Below are positions 32,855 to 41,578 of a stretch of DNA of 64,000 nt, in pieces. Source of the stretch: Alkalicoccobacillus porphyridii (GTDB lineage: Bacteria > Bacillota > Bacilli > Bacillales > Bacillaceae_D). A model generated the notes under the pieces. It saw only the letters and a list, made by a program, of their open reading frames with translations. It was not told the DNA's origin and ran no database searches. Each line of letters starts with the position of its first letter. Position 1 is the stretch's first letter. The translations under genes and the position numbers were made by a program. The stretch lies in the NCBI RefSeq assembly GCF_007293315.1, contig NZ_VLXZ01000004.1, positions 124,001 to 188,000 on the forward strand, read 5' to 3'.

Positions 32855-34351
32855 ATGTCCTACGTAATTGGAATTGATCTAGGTACTAGCGCCGTCAAGA
32901 TCCTACTTGTTTCAAAGGCAGGAACGGTTACTCATACAATTAGTAAAGCGTACCCCCTCATTCAGCATCAATCGGGGTTTAGTGAACAGGAGCCTTCAGA
33001 ATGGGTAACACAAACGATAAACGCCTTGGCTGAATTAGTGCAAACGTTCCCGGAAGAATCAAAATTAATTGAAGGCATAAGTTTCTCAGGACAAATGCAT
33101 GGATTAGTCCTTTTAGATGAGCATCGTCAAGTACTCAGACCTGCTATTCTTTGGAATGATACGCGAACGACAGCTCAGTGTAAGAGGATTCAAGAGATTA
33201 TTGGTAAAGAAGAGCTACTATCAATTACTAAAAACCCAATTCTTGAAGGGTTTACGCTACCAAAACTTCTGTGGGTAAGGGATCATGAGCCCGACGTATT
33301 CCGAAAGGCAGCTACATTTTTACTACCTAAGGATTATTTACGCTATGCTTTAACCGGTACACTTCAGTGTGAATACTCCGATGCTGGCGGGACCTCACTA
33401 TTGGATATTGAAAAGCAGACATGGAGTCAGCACATTCTTTCTAAGCTAGAGCTGGATCCAACGTTATGTCCACCTCTTGTTACATCTCATGAAGTGGTTG
33501 GCTGTTTAACAGCGAGCGTGGCAAAGTCTACTGGACTATCAGATTCAATTAAAGTGATGGCCGGTGGAGCGGATAACGCGTGTGGAGCTATAGGTGCAGG
33601 CATTTTAACACCTAAAGACACACTTGTTAGTATAGGGACTTCTGGGGTTGTCTTAGCTTATGAGCAGGATAAGCAAGCAGAGGCAAATGGAAAGGTCCAC
33701 TTTTTTCATCATGCGAAACCAGAAGCCTTTTACAAAATGGGTGTGACCTTGTCAGCAGGATACAGCTTAAGTTGGTTTAAAGATACCTTTGCTACAGAAG
33801 AAGATATAGGTACGTTAATTGAAGAAGCTGGCTTGCGACCTGCGGGGGCCAAAGGATTATTGTTTTCTCCCTATTTAAGTGGAGAAAGGACTCCGCATGC
33901 AGATGCTGCCATTCGTGCAAGCTTTATAGGAATGAGTTCTACACACACTAGGGCGGATTTTACAAGGGCTGTTTTAGAAGGAATTACTTTTTCATTAAAG
34001 GATTCTGTGGAGCTATTTCGAGAAGAGGGTATTGCGATTGATCGCATCGTATCAATCGGAGGTGGTGCTCGGAGCGAGGTTTGGCTGCAAATGCAGGCAG
34101 ACATCTTTAATTGTACCATTGTAAAGCTAACCAGTGAACAGGGGCCAGGTATGGGAGCGGCTATGCTCGCTGCGTATGGATTAAATTGGTTCGATAGCTT
34201 GGAGGATTGTGCAGCGGAGTTTCTACAGGAGCAAGAAGTTTATAACCCTGATCCAGTGCAAGTCCAGCAGTACGACTCTATTTATAAAATCTACCGCTCT
34301 GTCTATCAGCATACAAAAGAAATGAACCAAGCATTATCTGTTTATCGCTAA
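32855..34351 (+). CDS. xylB: Xylulokinase
   Basis: 498 aa from ATG 32855 (AAAGAGGTG upstream). FGGY kinase: IGIDLGTSAVK phosphate loop, ISFSGQMHGLV, ILWNDTRT with catalytic Asp, and the second domain SIGTSGVVLAY and GGGARSEVWLQM. Phosphorylates D-xylulose for the pentose phosphate pathway. No xylose transporter gene is linked here. A terminator follows at 34510. Confidence 0.95.
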   Translation: MSYVIGIDLGTSAVKILLVSKAGTVTHTISKAYPLIQHQSGFSEQEPSEWVTQTINALAELVQTFPEESKLIEGISFSGQMHGLVLLDEHRQVLRPAILWNDTRTTAQCKRIQEIIGKEELLSITKNPILEGFTLPKLLWVRDHEPDVFRKAATFLLPKDYLRYALTGTLQCEYSDAGGTSLLDIEKQTWSQHILSKLELDPTLCPPLVTSHEVVGCLTASVAKSTGLSDSIKVMAGGADNACGAIGAGILTPKDTLVSIGTSGVVLAYEQDKQAEANGKVHFFHHAKPEAFYKMGVTLSAGYSLSWFKDTFATEEDIGTLIEEAGLRPAGAKGLLFSPYLSGERTPHADAAIRASFIGMSSTHTRADFTRAVLEGITFSLKDSVELFREEGIAIDRIVSIGGGARSEVWLQMQADIFNCTIVKLTSEQGPGMGAAMLAAYGLNWFDSLEDCAAEFLQEQEVYNPDPVQVQQYDSIYKIYRSVYQHTKEMNQALSVYR

Positions 34352-34509
34352 AAAACATTTAGGTGTTCCAGCTACAAGAAGGATAGAATTCATGCAAATA
34401 TCAATGCTGTATAGACAGTAGGACGGCTAAGGTTTGTTTCTTTGTCCGTTGCTTGTTTAGATAGCTATTGGAATCAATATATACACAATCACAAAGATTT
34501 TACCACAAG

Positions 34510-34563
34510 AAGAGCCGAGCCGTTATGTAGGTAGATTAACATAATGGCTCGGCTTTTATTTTT
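34510..34563 (+). terminator. Terminator of xylAB
   Basis: AGCCGAGCC-GTTATGT...ACATAAT-GGCTCGGCTTTTATTTTT, a long near-perfect stem. Confidence 0.88.
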
Positions 34564-34586
34564 GTATTAAAAACGGGGTAGATAAA

Positions 34587-34614
34587 TAAAAAAACCCCCA
34601 TAAAGGGGGTTTTA
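34587..34614 (-). terminator. Terminator of the cold-shock gene
   Basis: AAAACCCCC-TTTA-GGGGGTTTTTTT on the minus strand, ten bases after the stop codon. Confidence 0.88.
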
Positions 34615-34623
34615 TGTTAGTTA

Positions 34624-34824
34624 TTATGCTTTTTCAACGTTAGCAGCTTGCTCTCCACGAGCACCTTCAACGATATCAAAACGAACAGCTTGACCTTCTT
34701 CAAGAGTCTTGAATCCTTCGCTTTGAATAGCAGAGAAATGAACGAATACGTCATCTCCGTCTTCACGCTCGATGAAACCAAAACCTTTTTCTGCGTTAAA
34801 CCATTTTACTGTACCTTCTAGCAT
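34624..34824 (-). CDS. Cold-shock protein (CspA family)
   Basis: 66 aa, a single cold-shock domain. RNP1 KGFGFIE and RNP2 VFVHFSAI are intact. Overall closest by eye to B. subtilis CspB/CspC ([16 protein letters not shown] is CspC-like). Binds single-stranded RNA/DNA as an RNA chaperone. ATG at 34824 follows CAAGGAGGAAAC; upstream codons to 34872 belong to the leader. The ~170-bp AT-rich region before it may be a long 5' UTR, typical of csp genes. Confidence 0.95.
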   Translation of the reverse strand: MLEGTVKWFNAEKGFGFIEREDGDDVFVHFSAIQSEGFKTLEEGQAVRFDIVEGARGEQAANVEKA

Positions 34825-35001
34825 GTGTGTTTCCTCCTTGAAAATTGTAGTACTATTTACGTTGACCATCAAGCTTCAAGAGGAGACAACAACAAGCGTT
34901 CCTTCTATCCAACTTAATAAAACAATAAGTAGCATTATTAGAATAGCACAGATGAAAGCAGGATGCAAGGGGACAATCATCTGTGTTTCTATTATCATTA
35001 T

Positions 35002-35196
35002 TTATTTGCTAGTTGAATCATCCTTCGTTTTTTCCGGTTTACGCTCTTCTTCTTGCTCTTTTTTTATTTCATCTAACGGTAGTTCGTCAATGGGCATGGA
35101 TGATTGATCATGATGACTTTGTTCATCCTTAGTCGGTTTAAACTTTGCTTTTTTTACTTGTTCTTTTTTTGAGTCTTTATTTGAGTTAGAACCCAT
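35002..35196 (-). CDS. Small hydrophilic protein of unknown function
   Basis: 64 aa, almost entirely charged or polar (Lys, Glu, Asp, Ser, Gln) and lacking aromatic residues except one Phe, so probably disordered. AAGGGAGTGA lies upstream of the ATG at 35196. It could be a spore-associated or stress peptide, but nothing identifies it. It shares the minus strand with the cold-shock gene, 177 bp upstream. Confidence 0.55.
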   Translation of the reverse strand: MGSNSNKDSKKEQVKKAKFKPTKDEQSHHDQSSMPIDELPLDEIKKEQEEERKPEKTKDDSTSK

Positions 35197-35256
35197 TCTT
35201 CATCACTCCCTTGTCCATTAAATTCCCAATAGAGCAAGTTGTTAAACATCACTTGA

Positions 35257-35288
35257 CATTTATCAGTTTAGTGCTAAACTGATAAATG
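35257..35288. promoter_or_regulatory. Perfect palindromic operator in the mhqR promoter
   Basis: CATTTATCAGTTTAG-TG-CTAAACTGATAAATG: 15-bp perfect inverted arms. TTGACA at 35253-35258 abuts it and a -10 (TAAACT) lies inside, so binding would occlude RNA polymerase. Likely the self-regulatory MarR-type site. Confidence 0.85.
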
Positions 35289-35305
35289 AGAAGGGTGGTG
35301 AATAG

Positions 35306-35740
35306 TTGACTACTACACAACGCTTAAGTATCTTATTATGGTTTCGAATAGCAAAGTTCTATCATCAAAGCAATAAATTGTCCAATGAACATGTGAAAGC
35401 ATACGACCTAAGTATTTCTCAATTTGATTTACTTGCGCAGACCTATGCAAATCAACCAATATCACAAATGGACCTTGCGGAAAAGTTACTTGTGACTAAG
35501 GGAAGCATCACCCAGATGCTGGCCAAGCTTGAACAACGTGAACTTATCAAAAGAGAACAGCAGTGGCGAGTGAAACATATCTCATTGACGGAAAAAGGGA
35601 AAGAGCTTATGGAGAAAGCGCTACCTGATCAATCGGCGTTTCAGTCCTCTCTATTCTCCTCTCTAACTACAGAAGAGCAAAAGCAGTTAAACCATTTATT
35701 AAAGAAGCTACAAAAAGGAATGACATCTCAATCAAATTAG
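35306..35740 (+). CDS. mhqR: MarR-family regulator, MhqR-like
   Basis: 144 aa with a winged HTH (~40-95: QPISQMDLAEKLLVTKGSITQMLAKLEQRELIKR in pieces) and the dimerising helices. In B. subtilis MhqR represses quinone-detoxifying dioxygenase, hydrolase and azoreductase genes. Here it is directly upstream of the same two enzyme types, with a strong palindrome over its own promoter. No cysteine is present, so redox sensing through Cys thiols is unlikely; MhqR instead binds quinones. TTG start with AAGGGTGGTG upstream. Confidence 0.78.
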   Translation: MTTTQRLSILLWFRIAKFYHQSNKLSNEHVKAYDLSISQFDLLAQTYANQPISQMDLAEKLLVTKGSITQMLAKLEQRELIKREQQWRVKHISLTEKGKELMEKALPDQSAFQSSLFSSLTTEEQKQLNHLLKKLQKGMTSQSN

Positions 35741-35751
35741 GAGGTTTTAAC

Positions 35752-36729
35752 ATGGAATTATTACCATTAAAAGGACAGCACCACGTGTCAGCTATTACTG
35801 CTAACGCAAAGGAGAATCTTCATTTTTATACCGAAATATTAGGAATGAGGTTAGTGAAAAAGACAGTTAACCAAGACGACACCTCTGTGTATCATCTTTT
35901 CTATGCAGATGAGAAGGGTAATCCTGGAACGGATTTAACATTTTTTGAAATTCCTCATGCAGGAAGCACGTATGAAGGTACAAACAGTATCAGTATGACT
36001 TCTTTACGAGTACCCAATGATGCAGCTCTAGATTATTGGTTGAATCGATTAACCGAATACAAAGTAGAACATGAAGCAATTACAGAGGATTCTGGAAGAA
36101 AAGCGATCCATTTCCGTGATTTTGAAGGCCAAAGACTTCAGTTTGTTTCAGACGAGCACAATAAAGGTGTAGCAGGAGGGAAACCGTGGGATAAAAGTCC
36201 AGTACCTGCTCATGTGGGAGTAGTAGGACTTGGACCTGTTCGCCTGACAGTTAGTCGTCCAGATGTGTCAGCAAGAGTTTTAGTTGAAGTGATGGGCTTT
36301 AGAGAAATTGCGGGTTATACCGAACAGGATCAGACGATTCGTGTCTTTGAAACAGGTGAGGGTGGAACGGGTGCAGAAATTCATTTACTTGAACGTAATG
36401 ATGTACAGCGTGAACGCCCAGGCCGTGGAAGTGTACACCATGTAGCATTTCGTGTTGAAAACCAAGAAGAGCTGATGAAGTGGGTGGATCATATTACAGC
36501 TTCTGGTATGCCAAATTCGGGTTTTGTTGAGCGCTACTATTTCCGCTCCCTGTATTTCCGTGAGCCAAATGGGATTCTATTTGAGCTAGCAACGGATGGT
36601 CCGGGATTTGAAGGAGATGAGTCATTTGAAACGTTAGGGGAGACATTAGCCCTTCCTCCGTACCTCGAGAATCAGCGTGAACAGATTGAAGCAAACATTA
36701 AACCGCTTCACACAGCTAAAAAAGATTGA
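35752..36729 (+). CDS. Ring-cleaving dioxygenase, MhqA/MhqO type
   Basis: 325 aa with two glyoxalase/vicinal-oxygen-chelate modules (~8-130 and ~150-290). Metal ligand candidates are the His of GQHHVSAIT, the His of GSVHHVAFRV and the Glu of NGILFELATDGPGF. In B. subtilis three paralogues (MhqA, MhqE, MhqO) confer resistance to methylhydroquinone and catechol; which one this corresponds to cannot be settled by eye. AGGAGGTT precedes the ATG. Confidence 0.88.
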   Translation: MELLPLKGQHHVSAITANAKENLHFYTEILGMRLVKKTVNQDDTSVYHLFYADEKGNPGTDLTFFEIPHAGSTYEGTNSISMTSLRVPNDAALDYWLNRLTEYKVEHEAITEDSGRKAIHFRDFEGQRLQFVSDEHNKGVAGGKPWDKSPVPAHVGVVGLGPVRLTVSRPDVSARVLVEVMGFREIAGYTEQDQTIRVFETGEGGTGAEIHLLERNDVQRERPGRGSVHHVAFRVENQEELMKWVDHITASGMPNSGFVERYYFRSLYFREPNGILFELATDGPGFEGDESFETLGETLALPPYLENQREQIEANIKPLHTAKKD

Positions 36730-36746
36730 CACAAGGAGTGATTTCT

Positions 36747-37358
36747 ATGCATCATGAGCATCGATTTATAAAAGGCGAGAACACTTTTCTTCCAACGATC
36801 CTGCTATTACATGGGACGGGTGGAGACGAGAACGATTTGATACCATTAGCTGAGATGATGGCTCCAAAGGCATCTATTTTAAGTGTTAGAGGCAATGTAT
36901 CCGAAAACGGAATGAATCGTTTCTTTAAAAGACTAGCCGCTGGAGTATTTGATGAGCAGGATTTAGCTAAACGCACCGAAGAGTTATATGCATTTGTCCA
37001 GGATGCAGCAAAGAAATATGATTTTGATGCAAACAATGTAGTAGCCGCTGGCTATTCTAATGGAGCAAATATTGCTGCGAATCTATTGTATACCATCAAA
37101 GATGCCCTTGCAGGCGCAGTGCTCTTTCATGCGATGCAACCACAAGCAAATGTACAGCTAGATCAGATTACAGCACCTGTGTATATTTCTTCTGGTAGAA
37201 GAGATACAATGATTCCGGCAGCAGAAGCAGAAGGACTCATTCAAGCTTTACGGCAGGTTGGAGCAGATGTCACCGAGTTTTGGACAGATGGTGGTCATGA
37301 GCTAACTAGAGCCGAGGTAGAAGAAGCCGGAGAGTGGATTCAACAATTTAATGCGTAG
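36747..37358 (+). CDS. mhqD: Phospholipase/carboxylesterase, MhqD-like hydrolase
   Basis: 203 aa alpha/beta-hydrolase from ATG 36747 (CAAGGAGTGATT upstream). LLLHGTGGDENDL oxyanion region, nucleophile GYSNGANIA (~115), and catalytic His in DGGHELTRAE near the C-terminus. Matches the size of B. subtilis MhqD, co-expressed with a quinone dioxygenase. Its natural ester is unknown. Ends the mhqR operon; terminator immediately after. Confidence 0.85.
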   Translation: MHHEHRFIKGENTFLPTILLLHGTGGDENDLIPLAEMMAPKASILSVRGNVSENGMNRFFKRLAAGVFDEQDLAKRTEELYAFVQDAAKKYDFDANNVVAAGYSNGANIAANLLYTIKDALAGAVLFHAMQPQANVQLDQITAPVYISSGRRDTMIPAAEAEGLIQALRQVGADVTEFWTDGGHELTRAEVEEAGEWIQQFNA

Positions 37359-37360
37359 AA

Positions 37361-37400
37361 ATAACACTTGAGTCAATCTGGCTCAAGTGTTATTTTTTTC
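37361..37400 (+). terminator. Terminator of the mhqR operon
   Basis: AATAACACTTGAG...CTCAAGTGTTATTTTTTT, perfect 13-bp stem. Confidence 0.92.
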
Positions 37401-37458
37401 ACAAACAGGTGAAATCCCTTTACACTTGTGTAAGATAGTGCGAAAATCGATTATACAG

Positions 37459-37486
37459 TTGACATATCGTACAGTGATTTTATAGT
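37459..37486 (+). promoter_or_regulatory. Candidate promoter of the membrane coiled-coil gene
   Basis: TTGACA (37459-37464), 16-bp spacer, TATAGT (37481-37486), about 48 bp before the ATG. Confidence 0.65.
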
Positions 37487-37533
37487 ATGAAGGGGTTTCA
37501 ACGGCTTACTTTATCTAGAGAAGGGGTCATCCT

Positions 37534-38250
37534 ATGACTGAAAAAGAATCTCCTATAAATGATCATCAAGGCACGACACGAAAAAACTGGGTGTTATTTG
37601 CTATTATTGGCGTTATGACTGCAGGTGTAATATACTTAGCTATTTTTCAAGAAATATGGTACCGTATTGTTGTTTTAACGGTACTAATTACTGGCGGCGT
37701 CCTTATATATCGCCAGCTTGCTGAGATGCTGAAACTATTAAGAGAATCTCCTGGACAAATCGAAGCTCCATCTGCTATGAGCGAGGAGCGGCCGAAGCTT
37801 TCGGAGCCGGAGTTACTCGAAAAAGAATCAGAGCTACAACAGCTTGATTTAGATCGAACACAAATGTTTGAGGAATTATTAAGTCGTTCTGCCATTGAGG
37901 AACATGAAAAAACGGCGTATCGTGAAAAACTCGCTGAAAAAGCGACTGAAACAACACGAATTCGTGAGGAGCTTGGTCATGAGCCAAGCCGCTTACAAAT
38001 GGTTTACGAAGGAACAAAGAAATATTTTGTTAAAGATAATCCAATGAAGGAAATTGCCGCTTCCTTGGATGCATCCGTTATCGAAAATGGAACATTAGCA
38101 GAATTAAATGATGAGATTCAACGTATGATCCCTCGGTTATCAAGGGAAAGCTTGGAATCTCTCGAAAAATCGAGCTACATGGATGATTCCTATAAACTAA
38201 CACGCTCAGGATATAAAGAGCTTGTACAGGCAGCAGATCAGCTAAAATAA
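37534..38250 (+). CDS. Membrane-anchored coiled-coil protein of unknown function
   Basis: 238 aa. Two transmembrane helices (~19-38 and ~45-60) are followed by a long acidic coiled-coil region (~85-145, e.g. ELLEKESELQQLDLDRTQMFEELL) and a globular tail. Cytoplasmic tail expected. I do not recognise a family. GAGAAGGGGTC lies upstream of the ATG. Single gene with its own promoter and terminator. Confidence 0.7.
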   Translation: MTEKESPINDHQGTTRKNWVLFAIIGVMTAGVIYLAIFQEIWYRIVVLTVLITGGVLIYRQLAEMLKLLRESPGQIEAPSAMSEERPKLSEPELLEKESELQQLDLDRTQMFEELLSRSAIEEHEKTAYREKLAEKATETTRIREELGHEPSRLQMVYEGTKKYFVKDNPMKEIAASLDASVIENGTLAELNDEIQRMIPRLSRESLESLEKSSYMDDSYKLTRSGYKELVQAADQLK

Positions 38251-38310
38251 TTTGATGCTCGAAGCTCGAAATCAATCGTTGTAAGAGGACTAAGAAACTC
38301 AGTTATTAGA

Positions 38311-38345
38311 AGAGCCGAACCAATATGGTTCGGCTCTTCTATATT
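38311..38345. terminator. Bidirectional terminator, strong hairpin
   Basis: AGAAGAGCCGAACC-AATAT-GGTTCGGCTCTTCT, 14-bp perfect stem between the convergent coiled-coil gene and phoA; the T-run is short. Confidence 0.75.
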
Positions 38346-38374
38346 GAATTGGTAGGATAGATTACACTATCATA

Positions 38375-39709
38375 CTAATTTATTAAAGCTTCTTTAATGC
38401 CTTTAAATACATCCGTGTTATCTATATTCCCATTAAACGCTTCTGCATGTGGTCCGTATGCGTAAATCGGAACATCGATGGCCGTATGGTCTGTACTTGT
38501 CCAGGCCATACCAGCTTTTTCACTGACGATGGTGTTTAAGGCAAGCTTCGGATCGTCGCTTTCTTTAATCGTTGTTAACTCGTCTTCTGTAAAACTCATT
38601 GAGGTATTTTCTGTAACCACCTCTTCTAAGTTAGAGAACGAATGATCGACTTTTTGCATCATTTGTTCACCTGTTGCTTTCACATTATGAAGATTTGCTG
38701 GATTGTAATCGTCATCCGGCTGAATCGACAAACCACCAGTATCGTGGTCACCTACCATCACAATTAATGTTTCACCATCTTTTTCAGCAAAGTCCATTGA
38801 TAGAGCCACTGCCTCTTCAAAGGCTTCTGTATCCTTCATCGCATAAGCCGCATCATTATCATGACCTGCCCAATCAATTTGACTGCCTTCCACCATTAAG
38901 AAAAATCCCTCATCCGCTTGGGATAAATGATCAATGGCAAAGGAAGTCATTTGTCCAAGGCTCGGCTCAATGGTGTTTATGCCAAAGCTAGGCATCAATT
39001 CATCGTCAGCAAACAAACCCAGATACTTAGCATCATCTTTTGCTTCTTCATGAAGTAAATCTCTTTTAGTTTCAAGATATGTAAAGCCCTGCTCTTCAGC
39101 TTCGGTAATTAAGTTGGCTCCATCCTCTCGAATTCCACCTTCTTCAGGTGGGAGATACTGTTCGCGACCACCACCAAGCAGTAAATCAATAGATTCATGA
39201 TTAATGAATTGGTTTGCTATTTCTTCGTAATCACTTCGACCTTCAACACTTGCAGCAAATGCTGCCGGGGTAGCATGGTTAATCGTTGAAGTAGCAACTA
39301 ATCCATTTTTCTTACCAGCTTGCCCAGCTAAATCAACAATGGTTTCAAGGTCTTCACCTTCAGGGGAGATTCCTAGCATACCATTGTTTGTTTTGGTTCC
39401 TGTAGCGAGGGCTGTACCTGCGGCGGCTGAGTCTGTAATTTTCGAATCAGCAGAATGTGTCGCTACCATACCTCGTAGCATGTCCTTTTCTTCCCAAACT
39501 GGTAGACCTTCTTGTTTAAAATGTCTGTAGCTATCAGCGTAGCCCGTTGAGAAACCGTCAGGGATTAAAAAAATGACGTTTTTAGCATGGCTCCCATGAT
39601 CAGGAGTTGTACTCTCTCCCGCGTCTGAAGCTACAGCCTTTTGAAAAGGGGACACAGTTAGTCCAACAACAAGGGCCGTTGTAACCAGTACAGGTAGATT
39701 CTTTTTCAT
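38375..39709 (-). CDS. phoA: Alkaline phosphatase (secreted)
   Basis: 444 aa. Signal peptide with cleavage expected after AVAS (~28). Metal and catalytic motifs: NVIFLIPDGFS, nucleophile Ser in TDSAAAGTALATG, GSQIDWAGHDND, GDHDTGG and STDHTAIDVP. All zinc/magnesium ligands of the PhoA family appear present. Releases phosphate from phosphomonoesters outside the cell. Direct repeats resembling PhoP boxes lie upstream (39769-39807), consistent with phosphate-starvation control. Which B. subtilis paralogue (phoA or phoB) it matches is not certain. Confidence 0.93.
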   Translation of the reverse strand: MKKNLPVLVTTALVVGLTVSPFQKAVASDAGESTTPDHGSHAKNVIFLIPDGFSTGYADSYRHFKQEGLPVWEEKDMLRGMVATHSADSKITDSAAAGTALATGTKTNNGMLGISPEGEDLETIVDLAGQAGKKNGLVATSTINHATPAAFAASVEGRSDYEEIANQFINHESIDLLLGGGREQYLPPEEGGIREDGANLITEAEEQGFTYLETKRDLLHEEAKDDAKYLGLFADDELMPSFGINTIEPSLGQMTSFAIDHLSQADEGFFLMVEGSQIDWAGHDNDAAYAMKDTEAFEEAVALSMDFAEKDGETLIVMVGDHDTGGLSIQPDDDYNPANLHNVKATGEQMMQKVDHSFSNLEEVVTENTSMSFTEDELTTIKESDDPKLALNTIVSEKAGMAWTSTDHTAIDVPIYAYGPHAEAFNGNIDNTDVFKGIKEALIN

Positions 39710-39768
39710 AAAAAAAAGCCTCCTTTAGAATAGGTTCGCCCCAATTCTAACAGAGGGTTATTTCCTGC

Positions 39769-39807
39769 TTGTAACATGAAGATTAAAATTATTTAAAAGA
39801 ATGTAAA
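39769..39807 (-). promoter_or_regulatory. Candidate PhoP boxes upstream of alkaline phosphatase
   Basis: Minus strand: TTTACA, TTAAAT, TTTAAT and TTACAA spaced at about 11 bp, like the TT(A/T/C)ACA direct repeats bound by PhoP~P in Bacillus. Confidence 0.55.
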
Positions 39808-39827
39808 GCAAAATTCTGCGTACCATA

Positions 39828-40103
39828 CTAAAAAAAGGAACGAATAACCAAGAGATTTTCTTTAGTGGTAGAATAAGGTCCAATGGCTGCTAACCCATAG
39901 CATAAACCCATCAAAGCTCCAGAAAAAAGGCTATGGCGGTAGGTTAAACTATAGGATAAAGTTAATCCAGCATGTAGTAAAACAGAAGGCACACATGGAA
40001 ATTTTAAATAAGTGAGCCGTTTTATTAATTGACTTATAAGGCAAACGACAGGGGTCAAGAATGCATAATCCAAAATCGCTGTCTGAATAATGGGAAAGAC
40101 CAC
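39828..40103 (-). CDS. Holin-like small membrane protein
   Basis: 91 aa with three or four hydrophobic stretches. The end GALMGLCYGLAAIGPYSTTKEN resembles the 'GL.VGLSAVGLYSG.KN' tail of a small phage-holin family (memory, not checked). No lysin or phage gene is close. GTG start at 40103 with AAGGAGCGA upstream supports real translation. Role unknown; a domesticated holin or small permease is possible. Confidence 0.5.
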   Translation of the reverse strand: MVFPIIQTAILDYAFLTPVVCLISQLIKRLTYLKFPCVPSVLLHAGLTLSYSLTYRHSLFSGALMGLCYGLAAIGPYSTTKENLLVIRSFF

Positions 40104-40224
40104 CTTACTCGCTCCTTCGTTTTTTTATTAGTGTGTACAGATATGCGTAGCTTATCCAAAAAAAATAAAATACCTGTGATATACTCAATTTGTTGAAACT
40201 GTAACCTGATTATGGAGGTAGAAG

Positions 40225-41034
40225 ATGGTCAACGTAATTAAGCTTGAAGGGGTCAATTGGGAACGCGATCAGAAGCGCATTATTCAGAATATTCAGTGGG
40301 AGGTTAAGAGTGGGGAGCATTGGGCGATACTCGGTGCCAACGGATCTGGAAAAACCTCCTTACTAAAACTAATTACAGGATACGAATGGGCTACGAATGG
40401 AAAAATCACAGTGTTTGGGGAGCAGTTTGGTCAAACCTCTATTCTTGAAATAAGAAAACGAATCGGTTGGCTTAGTGCATCCCTTGAAGAAAGACACCGG
40501 CATTATAACGGCCTGACCTGTGTCGATATTATTGCGAGTGGAAGGCACGCTTCCATTGGAATACATGAGGAACTATCGGATCACGATGTAGAAAGAGCCT
40601 ATATGCTTGCAGATCAAATGGGTTTATCAAAAGTGAAGGAAGCACAGCTTGGAACGTTATCTCAAGGTGAGCGCAAAAAGACCTTTTATGCTCGAGCGCT
40701 TATGGCGGCTCCTGAGATGGTTATTGTAGATGAACCGACAAGTGGCCTTGATTTATTAGCCAGAGAGCAATTTTTAAATCAGCTTCACACACATCACCAA
40801 AAAGAAAGGAGCCCCACACTGCTCTACGTTACTCATTATCCTGAGGAAATAGTTCCTGCTGTTACACATGTTTTGCTTTTAAAAAATGGTGAAGCACTTG
40901 CGGCAGGTCCAAAAAAAGAGGTACTGACCAATGATTATTTGTCAGAGGCTTTTGATGTACCGATCCATGTAGCTTGGAGAGACGAGCGCCCATGGATTCA
41001 AATATCTTCATTAGAGAATATTGGAAGCAAGTAA
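40225..41034 (+). CDS. ylmA: ABC transporter ATP-binding protein, YlmA family
   Basis: 269 aa ATPase. Walker A GANGSGKT (~38), signature LSQGERKK (~152), Walker B MVIVDEPTSGLD (~172) and the switch His in YVTHYPEE. The arrangement with WxxxSASLEERH is that of YlmA/ModF-like proteins, which lack a neighbouring permease. ATG 40225 has GGAGGTAGAAG upstream. Its stop overlaps the GNAT start (TAATG). Confidence 0.88.
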   Translation: MVNVIKLEGVNWERDQKRIIQNIQWEVKSGEHWAILGANGSGKTSLLKLITGYEWATNGKITVFGEQFGQTSILEIRKRIGWLSASLEERHRHYNGLTCVDIIASGRHASIGIHEELSDHDVERAYMLADQMGLSKVKEAQLGTLSQGERKKTFYARALMAAPEMVIVDEPTSGLDLLAREQFLNQLHTHHQKERSPTLLYVTHYPEEIVPAVTHVLLLKNGEALAAGPKKEVLTNDYLSEAFDVPIHVAWRDERPWIQISSLENIGSK

Positions 41035-41573
41035 TGGAAGGGGACTCAATCTATTTACGTTCACTCAAACCAGGGGATGAAGAGAAGCATTTACATTTGC
41101 ACATGAACAATAAGCACTTCTTTGAACGCTATGCTATGAAAAGAATAGAGAATTACTACACCTTAGAATTCCAAAAGCACTTGCTCGAACAATTTGACTA
41201 TTTAAAGAAGCAAGGAACGGAGTATCACTTTGGTATATACACAAAAGATTCAAATGAATTAATTGGCACAACAGAATTGTATCAGTTATTTAGGGGAGCC
41301 CTTCAAAGTGCCCACATTGGTTACTCTGTTGCAAAAAAATATAATGGCGCAGGTTACGCCAGTGAGGCATGTAGACTAATCACTACTTATGCCTTTACCA
41401 ATTTGAAGCTGCACAGAGTAGAGGCGGGGGTGATGCCTAGGAATAAAGCCTCCATTCGTGTACTCGAGAAAAATGGATACGTAAAAGAGGGAATCGCCCG
41501 CAAAAATGTGCGCATCCAAGGGATCTGGGAGGATCATCAAATCCTTGCTATCATAAATCCAGAGGATGTATAA
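41034..41573 (+). CDS. GNAT N-acetyltransferase, RimJ/RimL type
   Basis: 179 aa from ATG 41034, overlapping the ylmA stop by 1 nt; longer frames reach into ylmA. Acetyl-CoA loop in the VAKKYNGAGYASEACR region (~107-122), then LHRVEAGVMPRNKASIRVLEKNGY, diagnostic of the RimL class. Acylates an amino group of unknown substrate. Translationally coupled to ylmA. A truncated repeat copy begins directly after its stop. Confidence 0.88.
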   Translation: MEGDSIYLRSLKPGDEEKHLHLHMNNKHFFERYAMKRIENYYTLEFQKHLLEQFDYLKKQGTEYHFGIYTKDSNELIGTTELYQLFRGALQSAHIGYSVAKKYNGAGYASEACRLITTYAFTNLKLHRVEAGVMPRNKASIRVLEKNGYVKEGIARKNVRIQGIWEDHQILAIINPEDV

Positions 41574-41578
41574 AAAAA

